From an uncultured Pseudomonadales bacterium (GTDB taxonomy: Bacteria > Pseudomonadota > Gammaproteobacteria > Pseudomonadales > Azotimanducaceae): 64,000 nucleotides of DNA. This document shows positions 35,795 through 45,315 of this stretch, in pieces (positions within the stretch are counted from its first letter, which is position 1; every line of letters begins with the position of its first letter). The notes under the pieces were generated by a model that saw only the letters and a list, made by a program, of their open reading frames with translations, had not been told where the DNA came from and did no database searches. The DNA lies in contig CALKBV010000008.1 in the NCBI GenBank assembly GCA_937775265.1, forward strand, positions 1 through 64,000, in the 5' to 3' direction. Made by a program: the position numbers and the translations under genes.

Positions 35795-35808
35795 ACTTTT
35801 TCCTTTAT

Positions 35809-36567
35809 TTATCCTGTAATTCGTTTGTATAACGGCGGTTGAACGCCGATGGTGATTTCTTCTCCTACCCAGGCACCAAAATTCTCGCCCGTCCGTCCGC
35901 TGGCAATGATATCCATCATCTGGCCGGCAATATCTTCTGCCTTCATCACAACAGATGCCATTTCCGCTGGAAGTTGTTTAGTCGGAAACAAACCTCTCAG
36001 CATTGGTGTGTCGGTGGCACCCATGCACATGCCATTAACTTTCACGTTGTCTTTCTCCAGATACTCTGCCCAGGCATCTGTAAAACCATTTAGCGCCCAC
36101 TTGGATGCATTGTACAAGTCGGTGTCTGGTTGATTAGTTCCATCACTTTTTGCCGGCAAAACATAGTAGGTCGACAAATTGATGATATGGCCACCGTCTT
36201 TTTGAAGGAACGGTACAACCGCCCTCGACAGCATCATGACACCCTTGAGATTAGTATCCATAATAAAGTCCCAATCATCGATGGCCTGTTGCCATGGACT
36301 ATCGACAGGCGTCTTTCTCCAGGTGCCAGCATTGTTAACCAGTACCGCTATCCCACCCATCCCGGATGCTTTCGATACGACGCTTTCGACGTCTTCACGT
36401 TTTGAAACGTCGGCTACCATACCCGTAACACCCGGCACATCCAAAACTTCTTTTTTGACGTCAAAGCCAAGAACCGCACACCCCTCTTCTGCAAGTCGTA
36501 TAGCAAACGCCCGCCCAAGACCCTGCGCTGCGCCACTCACTATCGCAACCTTTCCCGAGAGACTCAT
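35809..36567 (-). CDS. SDR-family oxidoreductase (3)
   Basis: Classical SDR of 252 residues: IVSGAAQGLGRAFA, VNNAGTWRKTP, NLSTYY (Ser) and YNASKWALNG (Tyr, Lys). The C-terminus departs from the usual end and reads GRTGENFGAWVGEEITIG, shared in kind with the next SDR. The ATG overlaps the TGA of SDR(4) by 4 bases. Sequence similarity with SDR(4), including the W-x-L-NG-helix and the CMGATD-(S/T)-xMLRG loop, suggests that the two arose by duplication. Confidence 0.9.
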   Translation of the reverse strand: MSLSGKVAIVSGAAQGLGRAFAIRLAEEGCAVLGFDVKKEVLDVPGVTGMVADVSKREDVESVVSKASGMGGIAVLVNNAGTWRKTPVDSPWQQAIDDWDFIMDTNLKGVMMLSRAVVPFLQKDGGHIINLSTYYVLPAKSDGTNQPDTDLYNASKWALNGFTDAWAEYLEKDNVKVNGMCMGATDTPMLRGLFPTKQLPAEMASVVMKAEDIAGQMMDIIASGRTGENFGAWVGEEITIGVQPPLYKRITG

Positions 36568-37442
36568 GATGTTTCTCCGACGCGAACCTGCTCAGGCACG
36601 ACATAGACGTGATCATGCGCAGGCTCCAACTGAACAGGGCGACCCATGCAGAAGTTAACGTTCTGGGCGTTTCTTCCGAAGGGCCCTTCCTGCAACATAT
36701 CGATCATTGCCTGGGCATTGTCTTCCGCCCTCATCCAGCTCGCTACTTCTTCATCTGATGGTTCAAAGTTATGAAAACCGCGCAACATATGTGAATCAGT
36801 CGCGCCCATGCAAAAAGCGTTGACCCTGATGCTGTGCGGCGCAAGAGCTTTTGCCCATCCATATAAAAGTCCATTCAACCCCCACTTGCCTGCATCATAA
36901 AGGTCCATCGCATCACCCCCTCCGGTCGGCCTAGGCGAATCACCCCAAGGGCATGTTTCCAGATTCGGGCAACAAAAATAAGGTGTTCCGCAGGTGACCA
37001 TATGATCGGTTGCAATATTGACTATCTCACCACCTTTGCCCTGCTCAATCATGATCGGAATAACCGCACGACCAAACAGGTATTCACCCTTTAGGTTAGT
37101 ACCAACAATCTGTTCGTAATCCTCGATCGATTTATCCAGGTCATCATCTGCAACACTGGCGCCCCAAACGCCGGCGTTGTTGACCAAAATATCGATACTA
37201 CCAAATTCTTCCCGGGCTCCGTCGACTACTACACGAACATGGTCCGGGTCCGACACATCACCTTGATATGAAACGGCATTAACGCCCAGGGCCCGCAAAC
37301 TTTCCGCGACCGCGTGAATTTCCTCGCGCAGATCACACACCGCAACATTGACACCTTCCTGCGCCAGTGCTTTTGCATAACTGCTGCCAAGACCAACACC
37401 GGCGCCCGTCACAATCCCATTTCTACCTTTCAGTTTGACCAT
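36564..37442 (-). CDS. SDR-family oxidoreductase (4)
   Basis: SDR of 292 residues, longer than usual. ATG 37442 follows GAGGAAGG. IVTGAGVGLGSSYAKA, VNNAGVWGAS, NIATDH with a Thr at the usual Ser position, then a roughly 25-residue insertion rich in Cys and Pro (TPYFCCPNLETCPWGDSPRP), YDAGKWGLNG (Tyr, Lys) and FCMGATDSHMLRG. The insertion before the catalytic Tyr carries three Cys and is not found in SDR(3). First gene of the thiolase operon. Confidence 0.9.
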   Translation of the reverse strand: MVKLKGRNGIVTGAGVGLGSSYAKALAQEGVNVAVCDLREEIHAVAESLRALGVNAVSYQGDVSDPDHVRVVVDGAREEFGSIDILVNNAGVWGASVADDDLDKSIEDYEQIVGTNLKGEYLFGRAVIPIMIEQGKGGEIVNIATDHMVTCGTPYFCCPNLETCPWGDSPRPTGGGDAMDLYDAGKWGLNGLLYGWAKALAPHSIRVNAFCMGATDSHMLRGFHNFEPSDEEVASWMRAEDNAQAMIDMLQEGPFGRNAQNVNFCMGRPVQLEPAHDHVYVVPEQVRVGETS

Positions 37443-37903
37443 CGTTGCCTTCCTCAAATTTTTCTATTGATCACTTGGGTAGCGCCAGAAAGGAATCCAC
37501 CGGCCACGTGTCTTCAGGTTACAAAGGTTCGGTGGATTAGAATTTTATACTCTACTACAAAAATTGTCAGGGGGGACACCAGGCAACATTCACCCAGCCA
37601 GCCCTATTGAAGCCCAGGCTGCAGTTTTCAACCAGCCAGATGTGAAATCGATCTCGCAGAACGGCCCAATGTTGGAGGTATTTCCTGCCCGGAGTCATAC
37701 TCATTCGGGATTCGTCTCCGCTCAAGAACCATGAGACGAACTCCAACACATACCCCTGATCCGTGATCGGGAACGGACCCCAATCAAACTTCATGATAGG
37801 GACACATCTCCCTAAAACCGACAACCTTGATGGTTTTACCCAACCATGGGTATGATTGGGGAATTCGCCCAAATAACAACAAACAATACGACGAGGCAGA
37901 GTC
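37443..37903. promoter_or_regulatory. Divergent intergenic region, SDR operon / Rieske oxygenase
   Basis: About 460 bases without a convincing gene. TATACT at 37546-37551 is immediately followed by CTACTACA; the 10-mer CTCTACTACA (37550-37559) also occurs in the operator-like repeat at 32021-32030. A minus-strand open frame over most of the region has no recognisable motifs and begins at the Rieske start, so it is taken as chance. Confidence 0.45.
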
Positions 37904-39463
37904 ATGGTTGAAACAAAAACTGGTCACGATAGATCAAATGGAATTTCATACAACGACATTCTGAGAGCAGACAAGGTACCACCACCCGCCGCCTATCTCG
38001 AAGACTCTCCTTATCCTGCCGGGGTGACCAAAGTCCAGACCCATCGCTACTTTTCCAAGGAAGCGCATGACCTTGAGGTAGAACGGTTGTGGAAACGCGT
38101 CTGGCAGATGGCCTGCCATGAATCGGATATCCAGAACGTGGGCGATACCCACGTCTATGACATCGCTTCCCTGTCGTTCATTATCGTTCGCGTATCAGAA
38201 GATGAAGTTAAGGCGTTTCCTAATGCCTGCCTGCATAGAGGCCGCGCACTTTGCGATAACCACCGAAAAGAGCTCAAGGTATTTCGCTGTCCGTTCCACG
38301 GCTGGTCCTGGCACCTTGACGGTAAATTAAAAGAGATACCTGCACACTGGGATTTTCCCAGCGTCACAGAAGAGGAATACTCTCTGCCAGAAATCAATAT
38401 TGGTAAATGGGGCGGATTCTATTTCATTAACCCCGATGCAAGCTGCGAACCTCTGGCAGATTTCATCGGTGACTTTGATCGGCACTTTGGTATCCCATTC
38501 GAACGCCGATTTAAAGCAGCGCATCTGATTAAGCGGTTACCATGCAACTGGAAAGTTGCGCAGGAAGCCTTTATGGAGTCTTACCATGTGATTGCGACCC
38601 ATCCGGAACTTCTGGGCTCCTTTGGCGACACAAACTCCAAGTATGATACGTGGGGAAATTTCTCAAGGGCTATCTCTCCGTCAGGATATCCTAGCCCTCA
38701 CACCGGGCTCGACCAGAACGACCCTTCCTGTTACCCCGACGGTAAGGCCTACCAGAGTATGAAGCATATGATCAGCGGTCATATCTACAGGCGAATCGCC
38801 GAAAATGAAGTTGAAGTAGAGTTACAGAATGGCCACACGGGCAGATTTACCGAATGCGCCGAATACATCAGCGGCGAAGTAAAGTCTGCAGACATACAGA
38901 TGTGTAGCTGGGTTGGTGGGAAAATTATTCCAGGCCAGGAAGATGACCCAATGGTCTATCCGACAGATCCGACCGAGTATCGTGAATCGTCGGCTGCTGC
39001 AAGGCGCGAGTCGATGCGGCCACAGTTTGGAGAATATGTAGACCAGGTCAGTGACGCCGACCTCAATGATGCTATTTACTATTCCTTGTTTCCAAACCTC
39101 AGCCCCTGGGCTGACTTCAACCCTATCTTCTACCGGTTCCGTCCGGATGGTGATAATCCAGAGCAATCGCTGCACGAAGTGATGTATATGATTCCCCTAC
39201 CCGAGGGAGTGCCTATGCCTGAACCGGCAAAGTGCACATTCCTCGATATTGATGATGACTACACTGTTGCCGCTGAAATTGGCAGCAATCTGGCAAAGAT
39301 TTTTAACCAGGATAATGTGAATCATCGAATGGTCCAAAAAGGCCTTCATTCTCACCCAAAAGGTGAGACTATTTTTGCAAGCTACCAGGAGTCGAAGATC
39401 AGGCATTTCCATGACACGCTGAATCGATGGCTCGAAAGCGAGGAAGCGCCCAAAAGTAAATAG
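37904..39463 (+). CDS. Rieske non-heme iron oxygenase, alpha subunit (2)
   Basis: Oxygenase alpha component of 519 residues. Rieske ligands in CLHRGR and CPFHGWSW, mononuclear-iron ligands in AQEAFMESYHVIATHPE. It resembles the Rieske protein at 18108 along its length but has an insertion of about 60 residues after the catalytic helix (roughly 290-350). No partner subunit adjacent. It ends before a strong terminator and stands alone on its strand. GACGAGG lies ahead of ATG 37904. Confidence 0.92.
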   Translation: MVETKTGHDRSNGISYNDILRADKVPPPAAYLEDSPYPAGVTKVQTHRYFSKEAHDLEVERLWKRVWQMACHESDIQNVGDTHVYDIASLSFIIVRVSEDEVKAFPNACLHRGRALCDNHRKELKVFRCPFHGWSWHLDGKLKEIPAHWDFPSVTEEEYSLPEINIGKWGGFYFINPDASCEPLADFIGDFDRHFGIPFERRFKAAHLIKRLPCNWKVAQEAFMESYHVIATHPELLGSFGDTNSKYDTWGNFSRAISPSGYPSPHTGLDQNDPSCYPDGKAYQSMKHMISGHIYRRIAENEVEVELQNGHTGRFTECAEYISGEVKSADIQMCSWVGGKIIPGQEDDPMVYPTDPTEYRESSAAARRESMRPQFGEYVDQVSDADLNDAIYYSLFPNLSPWADFNPIFYRFRPDGDNPEQSLHEVMYMIPLPEGVPMPEPAKCTFLDIDDDYTVAAEIGSNLAKIFNQDNVNHRMVQKGLHSHPKGETIFASYQESKIRHFHDTLNRWLESEEAPKSK

Positions 39464-39480
39464 CGCATCAGCAGAAACAA

Positions 39481-39509
39481 AAAAAAGCCCGGCAGCGCCG
39501 GGCTTTTTT
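39481..39509. terminator. Bidirectional rho-independent terminator
   Basis: GCCCGGC (39487-39493), AGC loop, GCCGGGC (39497-39503), flanked by A6 on the left and T6 on the right. It separates the convergent Rieske (2) and GST genes and serves both. Confidence 0.95.
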
Positions 39510-39526
39510 AAATGTTAAGCGATGAT

Positions 39527-40609
39527 CTAACCAATAACTTCCTCGATCAAAGGCATTAATCCGACATTGGACAACAGGTGCCTGACGCTTTCACGATCGG
39601 AATCAACGAGACCACCAAATACCTCCCGAGTCCAACGCAGGCACTTTGCCTGGTAGGGAAATGATGGCTGTTGCCAGAACTTGCCATCTATTTCTGTTTC
39701 AAACTGCTTCTCCCCCGCTGCAATGGCCCGAGCGTTAGCAAGCATCTGTGGCATATGAACCCGCGCCACCTCACCAAGCAGTGCAAGTATCGAATCCGGA
39801 ATAGAATCCCGGGTCAACCATCCAGACTCTTCCACCTCAAACCCGCAAAGGTCCTCCAAACGTTCAACCCATGCATAGGTTCTTGGAGATTCCTCCAGCA
39901 CGATTTTTGTAGGTGTAGGGTCAAAATGGGTCAGACAGGTAAGTTGGCCATACACCCCAAAATCCGATGATCCAGGTCTGCTACCCATCAAAAACGGGTA
40001 CTGTTGCAAGTGTGTATCCATCAAAGTCAGGAATCGATGATAGCTGTCTTCTATGACAGGTGTTGTCACCTCGTTTGAACCTACCACGTACAACCGTTCG
40101 ATTTGACGGGTCGACACTAACTGTTTCAGTTTCTCGTGTTGCGCTCCCGGAATTCCCGTGTCCCTCAGCAATGGCAGGATGGCACCGGCTTTATCGATAT
40201 CTGCTTCATACATCCATCGGTAGTGGAACATGCAACGAGTTAGCCACTCGTCCGCATAATCTTCAAGTATATAGTTGAGAAAACGGATAACGGGGTCTGT
40301 TGGATACAGGCTTCTTTCCTCCGACAGCGATTCCAGTTGCGCAAGAATCGGCGTGGAGTCAGTGATCGCCTTTAATTCGCCGCCTTCGCCCGCCACGTAG
40401 AATGTGGGTAGTAAGCCAACTTTTGGCACAGGCAATGCCTCCCAGTCAGGGTAGCCTACAGGTATCGGATTACCGGGCTGACCGATAATGAATCGATAGG
40501 GAAGCCTGCGGTAACGCAGCGCCGCGAGTGACTTTCTTGTGTAGGGGCTGCCATGAACACCTTGCAACGTCACGGGTAATTTTAGTTCAGTTATTTCTAT
40601 TCCATTCAT
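39527..40609 (-). CDS. Glutathione S-transferase-like protein
   Basis: A 360-residue two-domain protein. The thioredoxin-fold N-domain runs from VTLQGVHGSPYTRKSLAALRYRRLPYRF to ITDSTPILAQLE (the cis-Pro and glutathione-contact SxPI loop), followed by an all-helical C-domain with PFLMGSRPGSSDFGVYGQL. Longer than ordinary GSTs (about 210) with extra C-terminal helices; the family is common in marine Proteobacteria and often lacks assigned activity. May conjugate or isomerise electrophilic intermediates. Confidence 0.8.
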   Translation of the reverse strand: MNGIEITELKLPVTLQGVHGSPYTRKSLAALRYRRLPYRFIIGQPGNPIPVGYPDWEALPVPKVGLLPTFYVAGEGGELKAITDSTPILAQLESLSEERSLYPTDPVIRFLNYILEDYADEWLTRCMFHYRWMYEADIDKAGAILPLLRDTGIPGAQHEKLKQLVSTRQIERLYVVGSNEVTTPVIEDSYHRFLTLMDTHLQQYPFLMGSRPGSSDFGVYGQLTCLTHFDPTPTKIVLEESPRTYAWVERLEDLCGFEVEESGWLTRDSIPDSILALLGEVARVHMPQMLANARAIAAGEKQFETEIDGKFWQQPSFPYQAKCLRWTREVFGGLVDSDRESVRHLLSNVGLMPLIEEVIG

Positions 40610-40712
40610 TCATTTCTAATCCGTTCAATGATTTGTAATACTGCCGATACGCCCTCGACCGTACCAACGTCGTTCGAATCATAAACCCTGCCACTAACTT
40701 AAGTGAAACAAT

Positions 40713-41648
40713 ATGCTACTTGACTACAATCGCATCGACCCTGAATTGTTACCCGGACTGGAGACATTCCCCGCGCTAGACTTGAACCGGGAAAATATCT
40801 CCAAAATGCGCGATCTCCTCGCTGCACGGCCTCAGCCCTCTTCTTCCGTCGAGCTACTCTCGGACAGGAAAACCATAGATACGGAAGACGGCACAGTTGA
40901 TGTCTATATTTATCGAAAGAATGACCGGCCTGACCAACCTGCTCTACTTTGGATCCATGGCGGCGGTTATATATTGGGTAACGCGGTAGATGAAAGAGCA
41001 AGAATCATTGCTGATCACTGCAACTGCACAGTCTTCTCTGTGGACTACCGCCTGGCACCCGAACACCCCTTCCCCGCAGGCCCGAATGATTGTTACGCAA
41101 CACTCGCGTGGATAATGAATGACGCCAAAGCACTCGGAATAGATAAGGATCGGGTCGCCATGGGAGGCGCCAGTGCCGGCAGCGGAATGGCCGCCGGTGT
41201 TGCGCTAATGAATAGAGACCGGGACAACTTCCCTTTGCAGCTGCAACTGCTGCTTTACCCGATGATCGACAACCTTCACGCAACCAGTTCCGGAAAACTT
41301 GAAAATCACCCGGTCTGGAAGCAATCCACGTCCTTCAACGCCTGGGAAATGTACCTCGATGGCGTTCCGGGTGAGCAGGCCTCACCCTACGCAGCTGCTA
41401 CAAGGGCAACTGACCTTACCGGGTTACCTCCCGCGTACATATGTGTTGGTTCCGAAGACCTTTTTCGGGATGAAAATATTGACTACGCACAGCGATTAAT
41501 TGCTGCTGGTGTTCCTTGTGAGTTTTCGATTTTCCCGGGGCTCTATCATGGTGCTGATTCGTTCATCCCCACGGCCAGAGTAAGCCGTCGTCTGAACCAG
41601 GCATTTCTTCACGCGCTTGACCACGCTTTAAATCCGCAGTCTGTCTAG
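40713..41648 (+). CDS. Alpha/beta hydrolase, HSL-type esterase
   Basis: Hormone-sensitive-lipase-family (family IV) esterase of 311 residues. HGGGYILG oxyanion loop near residue 90, nucleophile elbow GASAGSGMA, acid in VGSEDLFRDENI, His in GLYHGADSF. Cytoplasmic, no signal. Hydrolyses short-chain esters or lactones. It overlaps the convergent SnoaL-like gene by 4 bases. Confidence 0.92.
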   Translation: MLLDYNRIDPELLPGLETFPALDLNRENISKMRDLLAARPQPSSSVELLSDRKTIDTEDGTVDVYIYRKNDRPDQPALLWIHGGGYILGNAVDERARIIADHCNCTVFSVDYRLAPEHPFPAGPNDCYATLAWIMNDAKALGIDKDRVAMGGASAGSGMAAGVALMNRDRDNFPLQLQLLLYPMIDNLHATSSGKLENHPVWKQSTSFNAWEMYLDGVPGEQASPYAAATRATDLTGLPPAYICVGSEDLFRDENIDYAQRLIAAGVPCEFSIFPGLYHGADSFIPTARVSRRLNQAFLHALDHALNPQSV

Positions 41649-42121
41649 GCTTCACCTTTCAATTTTCGAGCGCCCAGCGCTGAAGCCATCGACATGATGT
41701 GACGGTTGCCCCGATTCCATAGAATTTTCAGGGTAACCGTGTTGATCAACCATTTGCCATTCACTTTCTCCAACTGGTCTGTGTAGTAACCGCCAAGGGC
41801 AAAGTCAGGGCTGCCCTGGTTGTTCTGGAGAAAATGTTCCGCCTTCATGTACATCCTGCACTGGGCGCGTTCGCCATCTATATCTACGATAGGGTTACTC
41901 ATGACATGTTGGGTCGAATCCAGCCCGGTAAATAAAACCCTGCAACCGGCCACCCAGTCATCGGCTTTGAGGCTTGAGGAAGGCTGGCCGCTGTAGTCTT
42001 CGAAATCCATCGTGATGTCTTGCGTGAAAATCGATCTCAACAATTTAAAATCCCGGGTATCAATCCCCTGGGCATACTCGTAGCGCCGCCTGGTGATTTC
42101 TGTAAAGTCTTCAAAGTTCAT
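41645..42121 (-). CDS. SnoaL-like (NTF2-superfamily) protein
   Basis: A 158-residue SnoaL_4-type protein: ITRRRYEYAQGIDTRDFKLLRSIFTQDITMDFEDY, HVMSNPIVDIDG, KAEHFLQNNQG and GKWLINTVTLKILWNRGN. The Tyr-Asp-containing first helices correspond to the region used for catalysis in scytalone-dehydratase-like and limonene-epoxide-hydrolase-like members, but no catalytic set can be named with certainty. Confidence 0.85.
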   Translation of the reverse strand: MNFEDFTEITRRRYEYAQGIDTRDFKLLRSIFTQDITMDFEDYSGQPSSSLKADDWVAGCRVLFTGLDSTQHVMSNPIVDIDGERAQCRMYMKAEHFLQNNQGSPDFALGGYYTDQLEKVNGKWLINTVTLKILWNRGNRHIMSMASALGARKLKGEA

Positions 42122-42374
42122 CTGATTCCCTTACCCGGTATCGTTGCAGCCCCGAGACTAACCCTGAGTTCGATCGACAGGACAACGGAAATAATGCCCT
42201 GCAATGATCTGACAGTGACGTAGATCAGCAGGTTATCGGCGCCGGCATCGGCGAGGCGTGCTTCAGCTTATTGGTCGAGCCCGGACATCCAGTTCACTAC
42301 GAGCAACACCCAGACCGCAATCCCTTTCACTATCTTTGTTGTTAGCCCTCGCAATCCAATGCCTTGCCTGAACC

Positions 42375-42929
42375 CTATCCGAAGTCCTTAACAAGTACGC
42401 GCCGAACCATAGGTTCAAATTCTTCGAGAGCCATAGAATCATAGTTCTCGTCAAACGCTGGCATGTCGTACTTCTCAATGAATTCCTTGGTGTACTCAAA
42501 GTGAGGGTTGTCCGCATGAACATCCCGCGCATTTTTGTCCCCACCGATGTGATCGAAGTAGTAGTACCCTTGGAAAACAGTATGGTTTGCCATCATCCAC
42601 AGGTTCGCATCTGAGACAAAAGGCTTAAGAATAGCAGCAGCGATCGCACCGTGATCATAGGTACCAAGCGTGTCACCAATATCATGAAGCAACGCACAGA
42701 CGACATATTCCTCGTCACGGCCATCACGATGAGCCCTGGTTGCAGTCTGCAAACTGTGCTCAAGCCTATCGACATTGAATCCACCAAAATCACCATCCAG
42801 CAGTTTTAGGTGCTTGAGCACCCTGTCTGGCAGGCCATCGGCAAAAGCTTTGGCATTCGCCCCAATGACATTTATGTCTTCTTTCGTACATTCATCAAAA
42901 CGACGGAAGGAAGATCGTTGTTCACTCAT
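42375..42929 (-). CDS. HD-domain protein, PhnZ/MIOX-like oxygenase candidate
   Basis: A 184-residue HD-superfamily protein with RLEHSLQTATRAHRDGRDEEYVVCALLHDIGDTLGTYDHGAIAAAILKPFV and MMANHTVFQGYYYFDH. The H...HD...H...(N)H arrangement and ALLHDIGD are those of the mixed-valent diiron oxygenases (PhnZ, TmpB, MIOX) rather than of cNMP phosphodiesterases. No phosphonate genes are nearby. The myo-inositol oxygenase at 45998 belongs to the same broad superfamily. Diiron oxygenase activity is an inference from the motif pattern. Confidence 0.75.
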   Translation of the reverse strand: MSEQRSSFRRFDECTKEDINVIGANAKAFADGLPDRVLKHLKLLDGDFGGFNVDRLEHSLQTATRAHRDGRDEEYVVCALLHDIGDTLGTYDHGAIAAAILKPFVSDANLWMMANHTVFQGYYYFDHIGGDKNARDVHADNPHFEYTKEFIEKYDMPAFDENYDSMALEEFEPMVRRVLVKDFG

Positions 42930-42995
42930 GATTACTCTCCAATTTAGTCATACAGCCTATGATGTTCGGAAATCAATAGTCTTGCAAACTGATCC

Positions 42996-43493
42996 TTACC
43001 CGGCACTACTCAGAATCAGGTCACGCAACCCACTCGAGGATAGAATTTCAATCCAGTAGCCATCCGGGTCCCTGATAAACGCGAGCCCTTTCATATTTCC
43101 ATCGTCGGGTCTTTTCACGAACTCAACACCCATTTCCTCGAACCGCTCACAGGCCTTGTATACGTTCGGTACTGAAACACCAATGTGGCCAAAGCCTCGT
43201 GGATCATCGTTTCCGTTGTGGTAACTAAACTCGTCATCGTTTTCCGTCCCATAATTATGGGTAAGCTCCAGTAAGGCTGGCTGTTCGAACAACCATTTGG
43301 CTCGTTCGGCCCGGTCCTCAGGTATCGCCTCTGTTGGATATCCCATGAAATACAACGAAAAAGACATCTCGGGGAAATCAAATTTGTCTATCAATACCAT
43401 ACCAAGCACGTCCTGGTAAAAAGGCACTGACTTTCCAGGGTCTTTTATCCGGAGCATTGTCTGGTTAAGGACAAAATCGTGGGTTTCTTTCAT
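42996..43493 (-). CDS. gloA: Lactoylglutathione lyase (glyoxalase I)
   Basis: Converts the hemithioacetal of methylglyoxal and glutathione to S-lactoylglutathione. 165 residues, VOC fold. Metal ligands are recognisable as Gln in LNQTMLR, Glu in LLELTHNYG, His in GFGHIGVSV and Glu in [24 protein letters not shown] and the 20-residue [16 protein letters not shown] insertion mark the longer, eukaryote/pseudomonad-like class. Follows the HD-domain gene's orientation, 66 bases upstream of it. Confidence 0.92.
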   Translation of the reverse strand: MKETHDFVLNQTMLRIKDPGKSVPFYQDVLGMVLIDKFDFPEMSFSLYFMGYPTEAIPEDRAERAKWLFEQPALLELTHNYGTENDDEFSYHNGNDDPRGFGHIGVSVPNVYKACERFEEMGVEFVKRPDDGNMKGLAFIRDPDGYWIEILSSSGLRDLILSSAG

Positions 43494-43521
43494 CTTGTTT
43501 TCCTTAAGAGGTGGTGAAGGA

Positions 43522-43941
43522 TTACCACCAGTCGATCGTTTCTACATTACACCTTACAGCTGAAACTTTCTGGCTGAAGTCAATAAATGGCCGAGATTCA
43601 CCCGGCGGTAATACTTCGTTATTCAGTACATAGGTTTCCTTTGCTTCAACTAATAAACCTGCTGAGTTCAGCCACAGCAATTTGACAGTGACATAATGCA
43701 GGTCCACATTGCCAATATTAGTAATGTGACCCTTCATTGTTGTCCTGGCGCCCGGGCGCTTATTACATTCGGTCAATATTGCTTTGACCTGGGTACTTCG
43801 CGTGGGTTCTGAACTGGCTTTTTCCGGGGCCGTCAACGCTGAATCTTCTACAACCGATTGCGGCCGATCACGATATAGCAAGGTTCCAACAACCACCACC
43901 ATCACGACAACAATCAGGATTGTAAGTTTTTGGTTCGTCAT
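43522..43941 (-). CDS. Membrane-anchored FxLYD-like protein
   Basis: A 139-residue protein with one N-terminal membrane helix ([18 protein letters not shown]), a Ser/Thr/Glu-rich spacer and an extracytoplasmic beta-domain: [41 protein letters not shown], resembling FxLYD/DUF3426-like domains. Two Cys (ECNKR and VRCNVE) could form a disulfide. Function unknown; it is 28 bases upstream of gloA. Confidence 0.65.
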   Translation of the reverse strand: MTNQKLTILIVVVMVVVVGTLLYRDRPQSVVEDSALTAPEKASSEPTRSTQVKAILTECNKRPGARTTMKGHITNIGNVDLHYVTVKLLWLNSAGLLVEAKETYVLNNEVLPPGESRPFIDFSQKVSAVRCNVETIDWW

Positions 43942-43978
43942 AACAGATAATGATATCGGGATCCAAACATTCCTGCAG

Positions 43979-45037
43979 CTACTCTTTGGTCGAAAGCGGC
44001 TTCACGCCACCGATTGAAACAAGCGATTCGACACAGTCACGCAAGGTTTCCTCAAAGGGCCTGAACTCAACGCCCGTAACAGCCTGTATACGCTCATTTC
44101 TGCAGTCACAACCCATCCAGATTGAGCGATACTTTTCTTCCCGCACCTGGATCTTTTCCGGGTGTATTTCAACGGGCTCGGTCACGTCAAAGGCTAGCTC
44201 AGGGAGCACCTCGTCAATTTCCGCACAGACGTCCGCCACATCAATTGCATCTGTAGACCAGGCAATAAATCGATCACCGTTATCAACCTCAGTACTCTCC
44301 AGCAATCCAATATGGCAATCCGCATCATCCCTGACATCGACCGGGTACCAGGGTCGATAGACCCAGTTTTGATCGTACTTGCCAAGTAGCATTTTCTCGA
44401 TTTGATGTTGCCACGGGCCAAAATCTTTCTGATGCCTGGAAAGGATTGGGCCAACGTTATCCGAGGGACAACAGGTGATTGCATCCCACCGGCCACTAAT
44501 TTCAGCAGCTTCCGCGAACGCATCCTCGGCAATGATCTTACCCATAGAATAGCCCTGGCTCTTTGCGGTCCTACGCGGATTGGAATCGTCGGGGTACCTG
44601 TCTTCAAAGATAACCGGTCGACGAACCAACTCGTCCAGATCCATTTCCGATATCACAGCAGCGAGACTTGAAGTCACGACCACCCTTGTAACCGTTTCGG
44701 AAAGATCAACTGAATTAACTACATGCTGGCAGACCCTGGCAATATATTCGTGGTCTGTGTAGTCGCTCACGTGAGAGATGTGCGCCACTCCATGACATCC
44801 CTTAAAGATGTCATCGAAGCAGCCATCGTCGTCAAGGTCTGCTGCATGCAGGGTAAGCCGACCAGACGCGAACCCGGGCATCGTCTTGAGAAAATCGACT
44901 TTCTCTTCTTTAGTGACATCACGGACACACGCTTTTACCCGGTAGCCACGCTCGAGCAATCTGCGAGTCACCCAACCGCCGATAAATCCCGCAGCCCCGG
45001 TAACCGCAATGGTCGCGCCTCTTGGAATGGGTGACAT
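43979..45037 (-). CDS. NAD-dependent epimerase / dihydroflavonol-reductase-like protein
   Basis: Extended SDR of 352 residues. Rossmann motif VTGAAGFIGGWVTRRLL, RVVVTSSLAAVI and the active-site GYSMGKIIAEDAF (Tyr-x3-Lys), as in dihydroflavonol 4-reductase and 3-beta-hydroxysteroid-dehydrogenase relatives. DSNPRRTAKSQGY lies before the Tyr. Could reduce or oxidise a ketone/alcohol of a polycyclic substrate; specificity not predictable. Confidence 0.87.
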   Translation of the reverse strand: MSPIPRGATIAVTGAAGFIGGWVTRRLLERGYRVKACVRDVTKEEKVDFLKTMPGFASGRLTLHAADLDDDGCFDDIFKGCHGVAHISHVSDYTDHEYIARVCQHVVNSVDLSETVTRVVVTSSLAAVISEMDLDELVRRPVIFEDRYPDDSNPRRTAKSQGYSMGKIIAEDAFAEAAEISGRWDAITCCPSDNVGPILSRHQKDFGPWQHQIEKMLLGKYDQNWVYRPWYPVDVRDDADCHIGLLESTEVDNGDRFIAWSTDAIDVADVCAEIDEVLPELAFDVTEPVEIHPEKIQVREEKYRSIWMGCDCRNERIQAVTGVEFRPFEETLRDCVESLVSIGGVKPLSTKE

Positions 45038-45315
45038 GTTGATGCCCTCTAATCAGAAAATATCTGAAGGTCAGAAGTTATATTGATTTTGACGACATAG
45101 CCAGTTTGCGCGCTAAAAGCTCTACTGGAAGCGGTCTAAACGACGAGCTATGTAAAAAACTACGTAAACGAAAAGCTATCTGAACAAGGAGTTACCTAAA
45201 TGAGACGCCACCTAAATACGCCTTAAAGATTAAGTTAGTGGAGCGCCTCTCGACTGGGAGAACAAAATCGTCGCAGTTCGTTTCTGGACAGCATCGATTT
45301 TTCGCAGCTTGGAAA

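Noticed and set aside
37567-37905. 112-codon minus-strand frame between SDR(4) and Rieske (2)
   Set aside because: No family features, Trp- and Cys-rich composition typical of non-coding frames, begins exactly at the Rieske start and covers the promoter region.
40715-40727. TACTTGACTACAA shared with 21999-22011 as a regulatory motif
   Set aside because: At 40715 it lies within the first codons of the esterase, so the match is probably chance.
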